A DNA stretch of 64,000 nucleotides. It comes from Bathymodiolus brooksi. Lineage: Eukaryota; Mollusca; Bivalvia; Mytilida; Modiolidae. Shown here piece by piece: positions 25,911 through 40,200 of this stretch. Both the position numbers and the translations under genes were made by a program. The stretch is taken from NCBI GenBank assembly GCA_963680875.1, contig OY804583.1:34275331-34339330 (forward strand), given 5' to 3'. Within the stretch, counting starts at the first letter, position 1, and every line of letters begins with the position of its first letter. The notes under the pieces were generated by a model. It was given only the letters and a program-made list of their open reading frames with translations. It was not told the DNA's origin and searched no databases.

Positions 25911-28668
25911 TATGAAATGGTGACCAGTTTTATTGGTGTTTAACGCCACTTTCAACAATGTTAGTTATAGCGTAGAACATGGTGACCAGTTTTATTGGTG
26001 TTTAATGCAACTTTCAACAATGTGTCAGGTATAACGTAGAACATGGTGACCAGTTTTATTGGTGTTTAACGCCACTTTCAACAATGTTAGTTATAGTGTA
26101 GAACATGGTGACCTGTTTTATTGGTGTTTAACGACACTTTCAACAATGTGTCAGTTATAACGTAGAACATGGTGAACAGTTTTATTGGTGTTTAGCGACA
26201 CTGTCAACAATGTGTCAGGTATAGCGTATAACATGCTGGCCAGTTTTATTGGTGTTTAACGACACTTTCAACAATATGTCAGGTATAACGTAGAACATGG
26301 TGACCAGTTTTATTGGTGCTTAACACCACTTTCAACAATGTGTCAGGTATAACGTAGAACATGGTGACCTGTTTTATTGGTGCTTAACGACACTTTCAAC
26401 AATGTGTCAGGTGTAATGTAGAACATGGTGACCAGTTTTATTGGTGTTTAACGCCACTTTCAACAATGTAGTTATAGTGTAGAACATGGTGACCAGTTTT
26501 ATTGGTGTTTAACGACACTTTCAACAATGTGTCAGTTATAACGTAGAACATGGTGAACAGTTTTATTGGTGTTTAACGACACTTTCAACAATGTGTCAGG
26601 TATAATGTAGAACATGGTGACCAGTTTTATTGGTGTTTAACGACACTTTCAACAATGTGTCAAGTATAACATAGAACATGGTGACCAGTTTTATTGGTGT
26701 TTAACGACACTTTCAACAATGTGTCAGGTATAACGTAGAACATGGTGACCAGTTTTATTGGTGTTTATTAACACTTTCAACAATGTGTCAGGTATAACGT
26801 ATTACAAGGTGACCTGTTTTATTGGTTTTTAACGACACTCAACAATGTGTCAGGTATAACGTAGAACATGGTGATCAGTTTTATTGGTGTTTAACGCCAC
26901 TTTCAACAATGTTAGTAATAGTGTAGAAAATGGTGACCAGTTTTATTGGTGTTTAACGACACTTTCAACAATATGTCAGGTATAACGTAGAACATGGTGA
27001 CCAGTTTTATTGGTGTTTAACGCCACTTTCAACAATGTTAGTTATAGTGTAGAACATGGTGACCAGTTTTATTGGTGTTTAACGACACTTTCAACAATGT
27101 GTCAGTTATAACTTAGAACATGGTGACCAGTTTTATTGGTGTTTAACGACACTGTCAACAATGTGTCAGGTATAGCGTATAACATGCTGGCCAGTTTTAT
27201 TGGTGTTTAACGACACTTTCAACAATGTGTGAGGTATAATGTAGAACATGGTGACCAGTTTTATTGGTGTTTATCGCCACTTTCAACAATGTGTCAGGTA
27301 TAACGTAGAACATGGTGACCAGTTTTATTGGTGTTTAACACCACTTTCAACAATGTAGTTATAGTGTAGAACATGGTGACCAGTTTTATTGGTGTTTAAC
27401 GACACTTTCAACAATGTGTCAGTTATAACGTAGAACATGGTGAACAGTTTTATTGGTGTTTAACGACACTTTCAACAATGTGTCAGGTATAATGTAGAAC
27501 ATGATGACCAGTTTTATTGGTGTTTAACGACACTTTCAACAATGTGTCAGGTATAACATAGAACATGGTGACCAGTTTTATTGGTGTTTAACGACACTTT
27601 CAACAATGTGTCAGGTATAACGTAGAATATGGTGACCAGTTTTATTGGTGTTTATTAACACTTTCAACAATGTGTCAGGTATAACGTAGAACATGGTGAC
27701 CAGTTTTATTGGTGTTTAATGACACTCAACAATATGTCAGGTATAATGTAGAACATGGTGACCAGTTTTATTGGTGTTTAACGCCACTTTCAACAATGTT
27801 AGTTATAGTGTAGAACATGGTGACCAGTTTTATTGGTGTTTAACGACACTTTCAACAATGTGTCAGGTATAATGTAGAACATGGTGACCAATTTTATTGG
27901 TGTTTAACGCCACTTTCAACAATGTTAGTTATAGTGTAGAACATGGTGACCAGTTTTATTGGTGTTTAATGCCACTTTCAACAATGTGTCAGGTATAACG
28001 TAGAACATGGTGAACAGTTTTATTGATGTTTAACAACACTTTCAACAATGTGTCAGGTATAACGTAGAACATGGTGACCCGTTTAATTGGTGTTTATCGA
28101 CACTTTCAACAATGTGTCAGGTATAACGTAGAACATGGTGACCAGTTTTATTGGTGTTTAACGACACTTTCAACAATGTGTCAGGTATAGCGTATGACAT
28201 GGTGACCAGTTTTATTGGTGTTTAACGCCACTTTCAACAATGTTAGTTATAGTGTAGAACATGGTGACCAGTTTTATTGGTGTTTAACGACACTTTCAAC
28301 AATGTGTCAGTTATAACGTAGAACATGGTGAACAGTTTTATTGGTGTTTAACGACACTGTCAACAATGTGTCAGGTATAGCGTATAACATGCTGGCCAGT
28401 TTTATTGGTGTTTAACGACACTTTCAACAATATGTCAGGTATAACGTAGAACACGGTGACCAGTTTTATTGGTGCTTAACGCCACTTTCAACAATGTGTC
28501 AGGTATAACGTAGAACATGGTGACCTGTTTTATTGGTGCTTAACGACACTTTCAACAATGTGTCAGGTATAATGTAGAACATGGTGACCAGTTTTATTGG
28601 TGTTTAACGCCACTTTCAACATTGTAGTTATAGTGTAGAACATGGTGACCAGTTTTATTGGTGTTTAA
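25911..28668 (+). repeat. 2.9-kb HOR, unit 5 (duplicate of unit 2)
   Basis: It matches 17282-20039 at an offset of 8629 bp: tttagcgacactgtc at 26191 against 17562, acaagg at 26804 against 18175, and aacacgg at 28450 against 19821. Private changes include aacttagaac near 27113 and taatgacactcaac near 27718. The match ends at 28668, where one copy continues taacgacac and the other taatgccac. Units 1-5 therefore follow the pattern A-B-A-A-B. Confidence 0.9.
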
Positions 28669-31600
28669 CGACACTTTCAACAATGTGTCAGTTATAACGT
28701 AGAACATGGTGAACAGTTTTATTGGTGTTTAACGACACTTTCAACAATGTGTCAGGTATAACGTAGAACATTGTGACCAGTTTTATTGGTGTTTAACGAC
28801 ACTTTCAACAATGTTTCAGGTATAACATAGAACATGGTGACCAGTTTTATTGGTGTTTAACGACACTTTCAACAATGTGTCAGGTATAACATAGAACATG
28901 GTGACCAGTTTTATTGGTGTTTAACGACACTTTCAACAATGTGTCAGGTATAACGTAGAATATGGTGACCAGTTTTATTGGTGTTTATTAACACTTTCAA
29001 CAATGTGTCAGGTATAACGTATTACATGGTGACCAGTTTTATTGGTGTTTAACGACACTCAACAATATGTCAGGTATAATGTAGAACATGGTGACCAGTT
29101 TTATTGGTGTTTAACGCCACTTTCAACAATGTTAGTTATAGTGTAGAACATGGTGACCAGTTTTATTGGTGTTTAACGACACTTTCAACAATGTGTCAGG
29201 TATAATGTAGAACATGGTGACCAGTTTTATTGGTGTTTAACGCCACTTTCAACAATGTTAGTTATAGTGTAGAACATGGTGACCAGTTTTATTGGTGTTT
29301 AATGCCACTTTCAACAATGTGTCAGGTATAACGTAGAACATGGTGAACAGTTTTATTGATGTTTAACAACACTTTCAACAATGTGTCAGGTATAATGTAG
29401 AGCATGGTGACCCGTTTAATTGGTGTTTATCGACACTTTCAACAATGTGTCAGGTATAACGTAGAACATGGTGACCAGTTTTATTGGTGTTTAACGACAC
29501 TTTCAACAATGTGTCAGGTATAACGTATGACATGGTGACCAGTTTTATTGGTGTTTAACGCCACTTTCAACAATGTTAGTTATAGCGTAGAACATGGTGA
29601 CCAGTTTTATTGGTGTTTAATGCAACTTTCAACAATGTGTCAGGTATAACGTAGAACATGGTGACCAGTTTTATTGGTGTTTAACGCCACTTTCAACAAT
29701 GTTAGTTATAGTGTAGAACATGGTGACCAGTTTTATTGGTGTTTAGCGACACTTTCAACAATGTGTCAGTTATAACGTAGAACATGGTGAACAGTTTTAT
29801 TGGTGTTTAACGACACTGTCAACAATGTGTCAGGTATAGCGTATAACATGCTGGCCAGTTTTATTGGTGTTTAACGACACTTTCAACAATATGTCAGGTA
29901 TAACGTAGAACATGGTGACCAGTTTTATTGGTGCTTAACGCCACTTTCAACAATGTGTCAGGTATAACGTAGAACATGGTGACCTGTTTTATTGGTGCTT
30001 AACGACACTTTCAACAATGTGTCAGGTATAATGTAGAACATGGTGACCAGTTTTATTGGTGTTTAACGCCACTTTCAACATTGTAGTTATAGTGTAGAAC
30101 ATGGTGACCAGTTTTATTGGTGTTTAACGACACTTTCAACAATGTGTCAGTTATAACGTAGAACATGGTGAACAGTTTTATTGGTGTTTAACGACACTTT
30201 CAACAATGTGTCAGGTATAATGTAGAACATGGTGACCAGTTTTATTGGTGCTTAACGACACTTTCAACAATGTGTCAGGTATAACATAGAACATGGTGAC
30301 CAGTTTTATTGGTGTTTAACGACACTTTCAACAATGTGTCAGGTATAACGTAGAACATGGTGACCAGTTTTATTGGTGTTTATTAACACTTTCAACAATG
30401 TGTCAGGTATAGCGTATTACATGGTGACCAGTTTTATTGGTTTTTAACGACACTCAACAATATGTCAGGTATAACGTAGAACATGGTGACCAGTTTTATT
30501 GGTGCTTAACGACACTTTCAACAATGTGTCAGGTATAACGTAGAACATGGTGACCTGTTTTATTGTTGTTTAACGACACTTTCAACAATGTGTCAGGTAT
30601 AATGTAGAACATGGTGACCAGTTTTATTGGTGTTTAACACCACTTTCAACAATGTTAGTTATAGTGTAGAACATGGTGACCAGTTTTATTGGTGTTTAAT
30701 GCCACTTTCAACAATGTGTCAGGTATAACGTAGAACATGGTGACCAGTTTTATTGATGTTTAACAACACTTTCAACAATGTGTCAGGTATAACGTAGAAC
30801 ATGGTGACCCGTTTAATTGGTGTTTATCGACACTTTCAACAATGTGTCAGGTATAATGTAGAACATGGTGACCAGTTTTATTGGTGTTTAACGACACTTT
30901 CAACAATGTGTCAGGTATAACGTATGACATGGTGACCAGTTTTATTGGTGTTTAACGCCACTTTCAACAATGTTAGTTATAGCGTAGAACATGGTGACCA
31001 GTTTTATTGGTGTTTAATGCAACTTTCAACAATGTGTCAGGTATAACGTAGAACATGGTGACCAGTTTTATTGGTGTTTAACGACACTTTCAACAATGTT
31101 AGTTATAGTGTAGAACATGGTGACCAGTTTTATTGGTGTTTAACGACACTTTCAACAATGTGTCAGTTATAACGTAGAACATGGTGAACAGTTTTATTAA
31201 TATTTAACGACACTGTCAACAATGTGTCAGGTATAGCGTATAACATGCTGGCCAGTTTTATTGGTGTTTAACGACACTTTCAACAATATGTCAGGTATAA
31301 GGTAGAACATGGTGACCAGTTTTATTGGTGCTTAACGCCACTTTCAACAATGTGTCAGGTATAACGTAGAACATGGTGACCTGTTTTATTGGTGCTTAAC
31401 GACACTTTCAACAATGTGTCAGGTATAATGTAGAACATGGTGACCAGTTTTATTGGTGTTTAACGCCATTTTCAACAATGTAGTTATAGTGTAAAACATG
31501 GTGACCAGTTTTATTGGTGTTTAACGACACTTTCAACAATGTGTCAGTTATAACGTAGAACATGGTGAACAGTTTTATTGGTGTTTAACGACACTTTCAA

Positions 31601-32794
31601 CAATGTGTCAGGTATAATGTAGAACATGATGACCAGTTTTATTGGTGTTTAACGACACTTTCAACAATGTGTCAGGTATAACGTAGAATATGGTGACCAG
31701 TTTTATTGGTGTTTATTAACACTTTCAACAATGTGTCAGGTATAACGTATTACATGGTGACCAGTTTTATTGGTGTTTAACGACACTCAACAATATGTCA
31801 GGTATAATGTAGAACATGGTGACCAGTTTTATTGGTGTTTAACGCCACTTTCAACAATGTTAGTAATAGTGTAGAACATGGTGACCAGTTTTATTGGTAT
31901 TTAACGACACTTTCAACAATGTGTCAGGTATAATGTAGAACATGGTGACCAGTTTTATTGGTGTTTAATGCCACTTTCAACAATGTTAGTTATAGTGTAG
32001 AACATGGTGACCAGTTTTATTGGTGTTTAATGCCACTTTCAACAATGTGTCAGGTATAACGTAGAACATGGTGAACAGTTTTATTGATGTTTAACAACAC
32101 TTTCAACAATGTGTCAGGTATAACGTAGAACATGGTGACCCGTTTAATTGGTGTTTATCGACATTTTCAACAATGTGTCAGGTATAACGTAGAACATGGT
32201 GCCCAGTTTTATTAGTGTTTAATGACACTTTCAACAATGTGTCAGGTTTAACGTATGACATGGTGACCAGTTTTATTGGTGTTTAACGCCACTTTCAACA
32301 ATGTTAGTTATAGCGTAGAACATGGTGACCAGTTTTATTGGTGTTTAATGCAACTTTCAACAATGTGTCAGTTATAACGTAGAACATGGTGACCAGTTTT
32401 ATTGGTGTTTAACGTCACTTTCAACAATGTTAGTTATAGTGTAGAACATGGTGACCAGTTTTATTGGTGTTTAACGACACTTTCAACAATGTGTAAGTTA
32501 TAACGTAGAACATGGTGAACAGTTTTATTGGTGTTTAACGACACTGTCAACAATGTGTCAGGTATAGCGTATAACATGCTGACCAGTTTTATTGGTGTTT
32601 AACGACACTTTCAACAATATGTCAGGTATAACGTAGAACATGGTGACCAGTTTTATTGGTGCTTAGTGCCACTTTCAACAATGTGTCAGGTATAACATAG
32701 AACATGGTGACCTGTTTTATTGGTGCTTAACGACACTTTCAACAATGTGTCAGGTATAATGTAGAACATGGTGACCAGTTTTATTGGTGTTTAA
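28669..32794 (+). repeat. Looser HOR region with ~3.2-kb periodicity, left part
   Basis: Gctggcc-class monomers recur here roughly every 1.4 kb. Markers shared with the right part include tcgacattttc (32159 and 35392) and agaacatgatgacc near 31622 and 34789, giving offsets of 3167-3233 bp. The differences between those offsets are one monomer (64 bp) plus the 2-bp cactcaac/cactttcaac difference. The rare ttattaatatttaac tail near 31195 is private. No gene or foreign element is seen. Confidence 0.8.
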
Positions 32795-33235
32795 CGCCAC
32801 TTTCAACATTGTAGTTATAGTGTAGAACATGGTGACCAGTTTTATTGGTGTTTAACGACACTTTCAACAATGTGTCAGTTATAACGTAGAACATGGTGAA
32901 CAGTTTTATTGGTATTTAACGACACTTTCAACAATGTGTCAGGTATAACATAGAACATGGTGACCAGTTTTATTGGTGTTTAACGACACTTTCAACAATG
33001 TGTCAGGTTTAACGTAGAACATGGTGACCAGTTTTATTGGTGTTTATTAACACTTTCAACAATGTGTCAGGTATAACGTATTACATGGTGACCAGTTTTA
33101 TTGGTTTTTAACGACACTCAACAATATGTCAGGTATAATGTAGAACATGGTGACCAGTTTTATTGGTGTTTAACGCCACTTTCAACAATGTTAGCTATAG
33201 TGTAGAACATGGTGACCAGTTTTATTGGTGTTTAA
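32795..33235 (+). repeat. 441-bp local tandem duplication, copy 1 (7 monomers)
   Basis: It runs from a 61-bp cattgtagttata monomer to a gttagctatag monomer (33191). The gttagctatag variant is found only here and in the next copy. It lacks one canonical gtataatg monomer present in copy 2. Confidence 0.85.
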
Positions 33236-33740
33236 CGCCACTTTCAACATTGTAGTTATAGTGTAGAACATGGTGACCAGTTTTATTGGTGTTTAACGAC
33301 ACTTTCAACAATGTGTCAGTTATAACGTAGAACATGGTGAACAGTTTTATTGGTGTTTAACGACACTTTCAACAATGTGTCAGGTATAATGTAGAACATG
33401 GTGACCAGTTTTATTGGTGTTTAACGACACTTTCAACAATGTGTCAGGTATAACATAGAACATGGTGACCAGTTTTATTGGTGTTTAACGACACTTTCAA
33501 CAATGTGTCAGGTTTAACGTAGAACATGGTGACCAGTTTTATTGGTGTTTATTAACACTTTCAACAATGTGTCAGGTATAACGTATTACATGGTGACCAG
33601 TTTTATTGGTTTTTAACGACACTCAACAATATGTCAGGTATAATGTAGAACATGGTGACCAGTTTTATTGGTGTTTAACGCCACTTTCAACAATGTTAGC
33701 TATAGTGTAGAACATGGTGACCAGTTTTATTGGTGTTTAA
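33236..33740 (+). repeat. 505-bp local tandem duplication, copy 2 (8 monomers)
   Basis: It is the same monomer order as 32795-33235 with one extra 64-bp monomer, so the offset grows from 441 to 505 bp; gttagctatag lies at 33695. The shared private variant shows the pair arose locally. The one-monomer difference shows a later in-register exchange. Confidence 0.85.
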
Positions 33741-36661
33741 CGACACTTTCAACAATGTGTCAGGTATAATGTAGAACATGGTGACCAGTTTTATTGGTGT
33801 TTAACACCACTTTCAACAATGTTAGTTATAGTGTAGAACATGGTGACCAGTTTTATTGGTGTTTAATGCCACTTTCAACAATGTGTCAGGTATAACGTAG
33901 AACATGGTGACCAGTTTTATTGATGTTTAACAACACTTTCAACAATGTTTCAGGTATAACGTAGAACATGGTGACCCGTTTAATTGGTGTTTATCGACAC
34001 TTTCAACAATGTGTCAGGTATAACGTAGAACATGGTGACCAGTTTTATTGGTGTTTAACGACACTTTCAACAATGTGTCAGGTATAACGTATGACATGGT
34101 GACCAGTTTTATTGGTGTTTAACGCCACTTTCAACAATGTTAGTTATAGCGTAGAACATGATGACCAGTTTTATTGGTGTTTAATGCAACTTTCAACAAT
34201 GTGTCAGGTATAACGTAGAACATGGTGACCAGTTTTATTGGTGTTTAACGCCACTTTCAACAATGTTAGTTATAGTGTAGAACATGGTGACCAGTTTTAT
34301 TGGTGTTTAACGACACTTTCAACAATGTGTCAGTTATAACGTAGAACATGGTGAACAGTTTTATTGGTGTTTAACGACACTGTCAACAATGTGTCAGGTA
34401 TAGCGTATAACATGCTGGCCAGTTTTATTGGTGTTTAACGACACTTTCAACAATATGTCAGGTATAACATAGAACATGGTGACCAGTTTTATTGGTGCTT
34501 AACGCCACTTTCAACAATGTGTCAGGTATAACGTAGAACATGGTGACCTGTTTTATTGGTGCTTAACGACACTTTCAACAATGTGTCAGGTATAATGTAG
34601 AACATGGTGACCAGTTTTATTGGTGTTTAACGCCACTTTCAACAATGTAGTTATAGTGTAGAACATGGTGACCAGTTTTATTGGTGTTTAACGACACTTT
34701 CAACAATGTGTCAGTTATAACGTAGAACATGGTGAACAGTTTTATTGGTGTTTAAAGACACTTTCAACAATGTGTCAGGTATAATGTAGAACATGATGAC
34801 CAGTTTTATTGGTGTTTAACGACACTTTCAACAATGTGTCAGGTATAACATAGAACATGGTGACCAGTTTTATTGGTGTTTAACGACACTTTCAACAATG
34901 TGTCAGGTATAACGTAGAATATGGTGACCAGTTTTATTGGTGTTTATTAACACTTTCAACAATGTGTCAGGTATAACGTATTACATGGTGACCAGTTTTA
35001 TTGGTGTTTAACGACACTTTCAACAATATGTCAGGTATAATGTAGAACATGGTGACCAGTTTTATTGGTGTTTAATGCCACTTTCAACAATGTTAGTTAT
35101 AGTGTAGAACATGGTGACCAGTTTTATTGGTGTTTAACGACACTTTCAACAATGTGTCAGGTATAATGTAGAACATGGTGACCAGTTTTATTGGTGTTTA
35201 ACGCCACTTTCAACAATGTTAGTTATAGTGTAGAACATGGTGACCAGTTTTATTGGTGTTTAATGCCACTTTCAACAATGTGTCAGGTATAAAGTAGAAC
35301 ATGGTGAACAGTTTTATTGATGTTTAACAACACTTTCAACAATGTGTCAGGTATAACGTAGAACATGGTGACCCGTTTAATTGGTGTTTATCGACATTTT
35401 CAACAATGTGTCAGGTATAACGTAGAACATGGTGACCAGTTTTATTGGTGTTTAACGACACTTTCAACAATGTGTCAGGTATAACGTATGACATGGTGAC
35501 CAGTTTTATTGGTGTTTAACGCCACTTTCAACAGTGTTAGTTATAGCGTAGAATATGGTGACCAGTTTTATTGGTGTTTAATGCAACTTTCAACAATGTG
35601 TTAGGTATAACGTAGAACATGGTGACCAGTTTTATTGGTGTTTAACGCCACTTTCAACAATGTTAGTTATAGTGTAGAACATGGTGACCAGTTTTATTGG
35701 TGTTTAACGACACTTTCAACAATGTGTCAGTTATAACGTAGAACATGATGAACAGTTTTATTGGTGTTTAACGACACTATCAACAATGTGTCAGGTATAG
35801 CGTATAACATGCTGGCCAGTTTTATTGGTGTTTAACGACACTTTCAACAATGTGTCAGGTATAACGTAGAACATGGTGACCAGTTTTATCGGTGCTTAAC
35901 GCCACTTTCAACAATGTGTCAGGTATAACATAGAACATGGTAACCTGTTTTATTGCTGTTTAACGACACTTTCAACAATGTGTCAGTTATAACGTAGAAC
36001 ATGGTGAACAGTTTAATTGGTGTTTAACGACACTTTCAACAATGTGTCAGGTATAATGTAGAACATGGTGACCAGTTTTATTGGTGTTTAACGACACTTT
36101 CAACAATGTGTCAGGTATAACATAGAACATGGTGACCAGTTTTATTGGTGTTTAACGACACTTTCAACAATGTGTCAGGTATAATGTAGAACATGGTGAC
36201 CAGTTTTATTGGTGTTTATTAACACTTTCAACAATGTGTCAGGTATAACGTATTACATGGTGACCAGTTTTATTGGTTTTTAACGACACTCAACAATATG
36301 TCAGGTATAATGTAGAACATGGTGACCAGTTTTATTGGTGTTTAACGCCACTTTCAACAATGTTAGTTATAGTGTAGAACATGGTGACCAGTTTTATTGG
36401 TGTTTAACGACACTTTCAACAATGTGTCAGGTATAATGTAGAACATGGTGACCAGTTTTATTGGTGTTTAACACCACTTTCAACAATGTTAGTTATAGTG
36501 TAGAACATGGTGACCAGTTTTATTGGTGTTTAATGCCACTTTCAACAATGTGTCAGGTATAACGTAGAACATGGTGACCAGTTTTATTGATGTTTAACAA
36601 CACTTTCAACAATGTGTCAGGTATAACGTAGAACATGGTGACCCGTTTAATTGGTGTTTAT
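33741..36661 (+). repeat. Looser HOR region with ~3.2-kb periodicity, right part
   Basis: It repeats much of 30500-33000 at an offset of 3167-3233 bp. It contains private single changes (for example tttaaagacac near 34752, acagtgttag near 35530, cactatcaac near 35776 and ttttatcggtgc near 35886). That is more scattered point variation than in the flanking regions, so it may be older or less homogenised. Confidence 0.78.
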
Positions 36662-39600
36662 CGACACTTTCAACAATGTGTCAGGTATAACGTAGAACAT
36701 GGTGACCAGTTTTATTGGTGTTTAACGACACTTTCAACAATGTGTCAGGTATAACGTATGACATGGTGACCAGTTTTATTGGTGTTTAACGCCACTTTCA
36801 ACAATGTTAGTTATAGCGTAGAACATGGTGACCAGTTTTATTGGTGTTTAATGCAACTTTCAACAATGTGTCAGGTATAACGTAGAACATGGTGACCAGT
36901 TTTATTGGTGTTTAATGCCACTTTCAACAATGTTAGTTATAGTGTAGAACATGGTGACCAGTTTTATTGGTGTTTATTGACACTTTCAACAATGTGTCAG
37001 TTATAATGTAGAACATGGTGAACAGTTTTATTGGTGTTTAACGACACTGTCAACAATGTGTCAGGTATAGCGTATAACATGCTGGCCAGTTTTATTGGTG
37101 TTTAACGACACTTTCAACAATATGTCAGGTATAACGTAGAACATGGTGACCAGTTTTATTGGTGCTTAACGCCACTTTCAACAATGTGTCAGGTATAACG
37201 TAGAACATGGTGACCTATTTTATTGGTGCTTAACGACACTTTCAACAATGTGTCAGGTATAATGTAGAACATGGTGACCAGTTTTATTGGTGTTTAACGC
37301 CACTTTCAACAATGTAGTTATAGTGTAGTACATGGTGACCAGTTTTATTGGTGTTTAACGACACTTTCAACAATGTGTCAGTTATAACATAGAACATGGT
37401 GAACAGTTTTAATGGTGTTTAACAACACTTTCAACAATGTGTCAGGTATAATGTAGAACATGGTGACCAGTTTTATTGGTGTTTAACGACACTTTCAACA
37501 ATGTGTCAGGTATAACATAGAACATGGTGACCAGTTTTATTGGTGTTTAACGACACTTTCAACAATGTGTCAGGTATAACGTAGAACATGGTGACCAGTT
37601 TTATTGGTGTTTATTAACACTTTCAACAATGTGTCAGGTATAACGTATTACATGGTGACCAGTTTTATTGGTTTTTAACGACACTCAACAATGTGTCAGG
37701 TATAATGTAGAACATGGTGACCAGTTTTATTGGTGTTTAACGCCACTTTCAACAATGTTAGTTATAGTGTAGAACATGGTGACCAGTTTTATTGGTGTTT
37801 AACGACACTTTCAACAATGTGTCAGGTATAATGTAGAACATGGTGACCAGTTTTATTGGTGTTTAACGCCACTTACAACAATGTTAGTTATAGTGTAGAA
37901 CATGGTGACCTGTTTTATTGGTGTTTAACCCACTTTCAACAATGTTAGTTATAGTGTAGAACATGGTGACCAGTTTTATTGGTGTTTAATGCCACTTTCA
38001 ACAATGTGTCAGGTATAACGTAGAACATGGTGACCAGTTTTATTGATGTTTAACAACACTTTCAACAATGTGTCAGGTATAACGTAGAACATGGTGACCC
38101 ATTTAATTGGTATTTATCGACACTTTCAACAATGTGTCAGGTATAACGTAGAACATGGTGACCAGTTTTATTGGTGTTTAACGACACTTTCAACAATGTG
38201 TCAGGTATAACGTATGACATGGTGACCAGTTTTATTGGTGTTTAATGCCACTTTCAACAATGTTAGTTATAGCGTAGAACATGGTGACCAGTTTTATTGG
38301 TGTTTAATCACACTTTCAACAATGTGTCAGGTATAACGTAGAACATGGTGACCAGTTTTATTGGTGTTTAACGACACTTTCAACAATGTGTCAGGTATAA
38401 CATAGAACATGGTGACCAGTTTTATTGGTGCTTAACGACACTTTCAACAATGTGTCAGGTATAACGTAGAACATGGTGACCAGTTTTATTGGTGTTTAAT
38501 GCCACTTTCAACAATGTTAGTTATAGTGTAGAACATGGTGACCAGTTTTATTGGTGTTTAACGACACTGTCAACAATGTGTCAGGTATAGCGTATAACAT
38601 GCTGGCCAGTTTTATTGGTGTTTAACGACACTTTCAACAATATGTCAGGTATAACGTAGAACATGGTGACCAGTTTTATTGTTGCTTAACGACACTTTCA
38701 ACAATGTGTCAGGTATAACGTAGAACATGGTGACCAGTTTTATTGGTGTTTAACGACACTTTCAACAATATGTCAGGTATAGCGTAGAACATGGTGATCA
38801 GTTTTATTGGTGTTTAACGCCACTTTCAACAATGTTAGTTATAGTGTAGAACATGGTGACCAGTTTTATTGGTGTTTATCGACACTTTCAACAATGTGTC
38901 AGGTATAACGTAGAACATGGTTACCAGTTTTATTGGTGTTTTTACGCCACTTTCAACAATGTAGTTATAGTGTAGAACATGGTGACCAGTTTTATTGGTG
39001 TTTAACGACACTTTCAACAATGTGTCAGTTATAACGTAGAACATGGTGAACAGTTTTATTGCTGTTTAACAACACTTTCAACAATGTGTCAGGTATAATG
39101 TAGAACATGGTGACCAGTTTTATTGGTGTTTAACGACACTTTCAACAACGTGTCAGGTATAACGTAGAACATGGTGACCAGTTTTATTGGTGTTTATTAA
39201 CACTTTCAACAATGTGTCAGGTATAACGTAGAACATGGTGACCAGTTTTATTGGTGTTTAACGACACTCAACAATATGTCAGGTATAATGTAGAACATGG
39301 TGACCAGTTTTATTGGTGTTTAACGCCACTTTCAACAATGTTAGTTATAGTGTAGAACATGGTGACCAGTTTTATTGGTGTTTAACGACACTTTCAACAA
39401 TGTGTCAGGTATAATGTAGAACATGGTGACCAGTTTTATTGGTGTTTAATGCCACTTTCAACAATGTTAGTTATAGTGTAGAACATGGTGACCAGTTTTA
39501 TTGGTGTTTAATGCCACTTTCAACAATGTGTCAGGTATAACGTAGAACATGGTGACCAGTTTTATTGATGTTTAACAACACTTTCAACAATGTGTCAGGT

Positions 39601-40200
39601 ATAACGTAGAACATGGTGACCCGTTTAATTGGTGTTTATCGACACTTTCAACAATGTGTCAGGTATAACGTAGAACATGGTGACCAGTTTTATTGGTGTT
39701 TAACCACACTTTCAACAATGTGTCAGGTTTAACGTATGACATGGTGACCAGTTTTATTGGTGTTTAACGCCACTTTCAACAATGTTAGTTATAGCGTAGA
39801 ACATGGTGACCAGTTTTATTGGTGTTTAATGCCACTTTCAACAATGTGTCAGGTATAACGTAGAACATGGTGACCAGTTTTATTGGTGTTTAACGACACT
39901 TTCAACAATGTGTCAGGTATAACATAGAACATGGTGACCAGTTTTATTGGTGCTTAACGACACTTTCAACAATGTGTCAGGTATAACGTAGAACGTGGTG
40001 ACCAGTTTTATTGGTGTTTAACGCCACTTTCAACAATGCTAGTTATAGTGTAGAACATGGTGACCAGTTTTATTGGTGTTTAACGACACTGTCAACAATG
40101 TGTCAGGTATAGCGTATAACATGCTGGCCAGTTTTATTGGTGTTTAACGACATTTTCAACAATATGTCAGGTATAACGTAGAACATGGTGACCAGTTTTA
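36662..40200 (+). repeat. 3.5-kb segmental duplication, copy 1
   Basis: It matches 40530-44004. The offset is 3868 bp up to about 38560 and 3804 bp beyond it, because copy 2 lacks one gctggcc monomer (64 bp). Shared rare variants include gacctatttt, tagtacatgg, gttttaatggtg, cacttacaac, taacccac, taatcacac, gtttttacgcc, aacaacgtgtc and aacgtggtg. The match stops at 40200, where copy 1 reads ttggtg and copy 2 ttgttg. Confidence 0.92.

Noticed and set aside
38835..39044. A 69-codon open frame on the minus strand, with an identical copy at 42639-42848.
   Set aside because: It spans about 3.3 satellite monomers and exists only because the local gtttttacgcc and tttatcgac variants remove stops that other monomers carry. 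The second copy is the same DNA repeated by the 3.5-kb duplication (offset 3804 bp), so its conservation is not evidence of coding. There is no plausible gene context.
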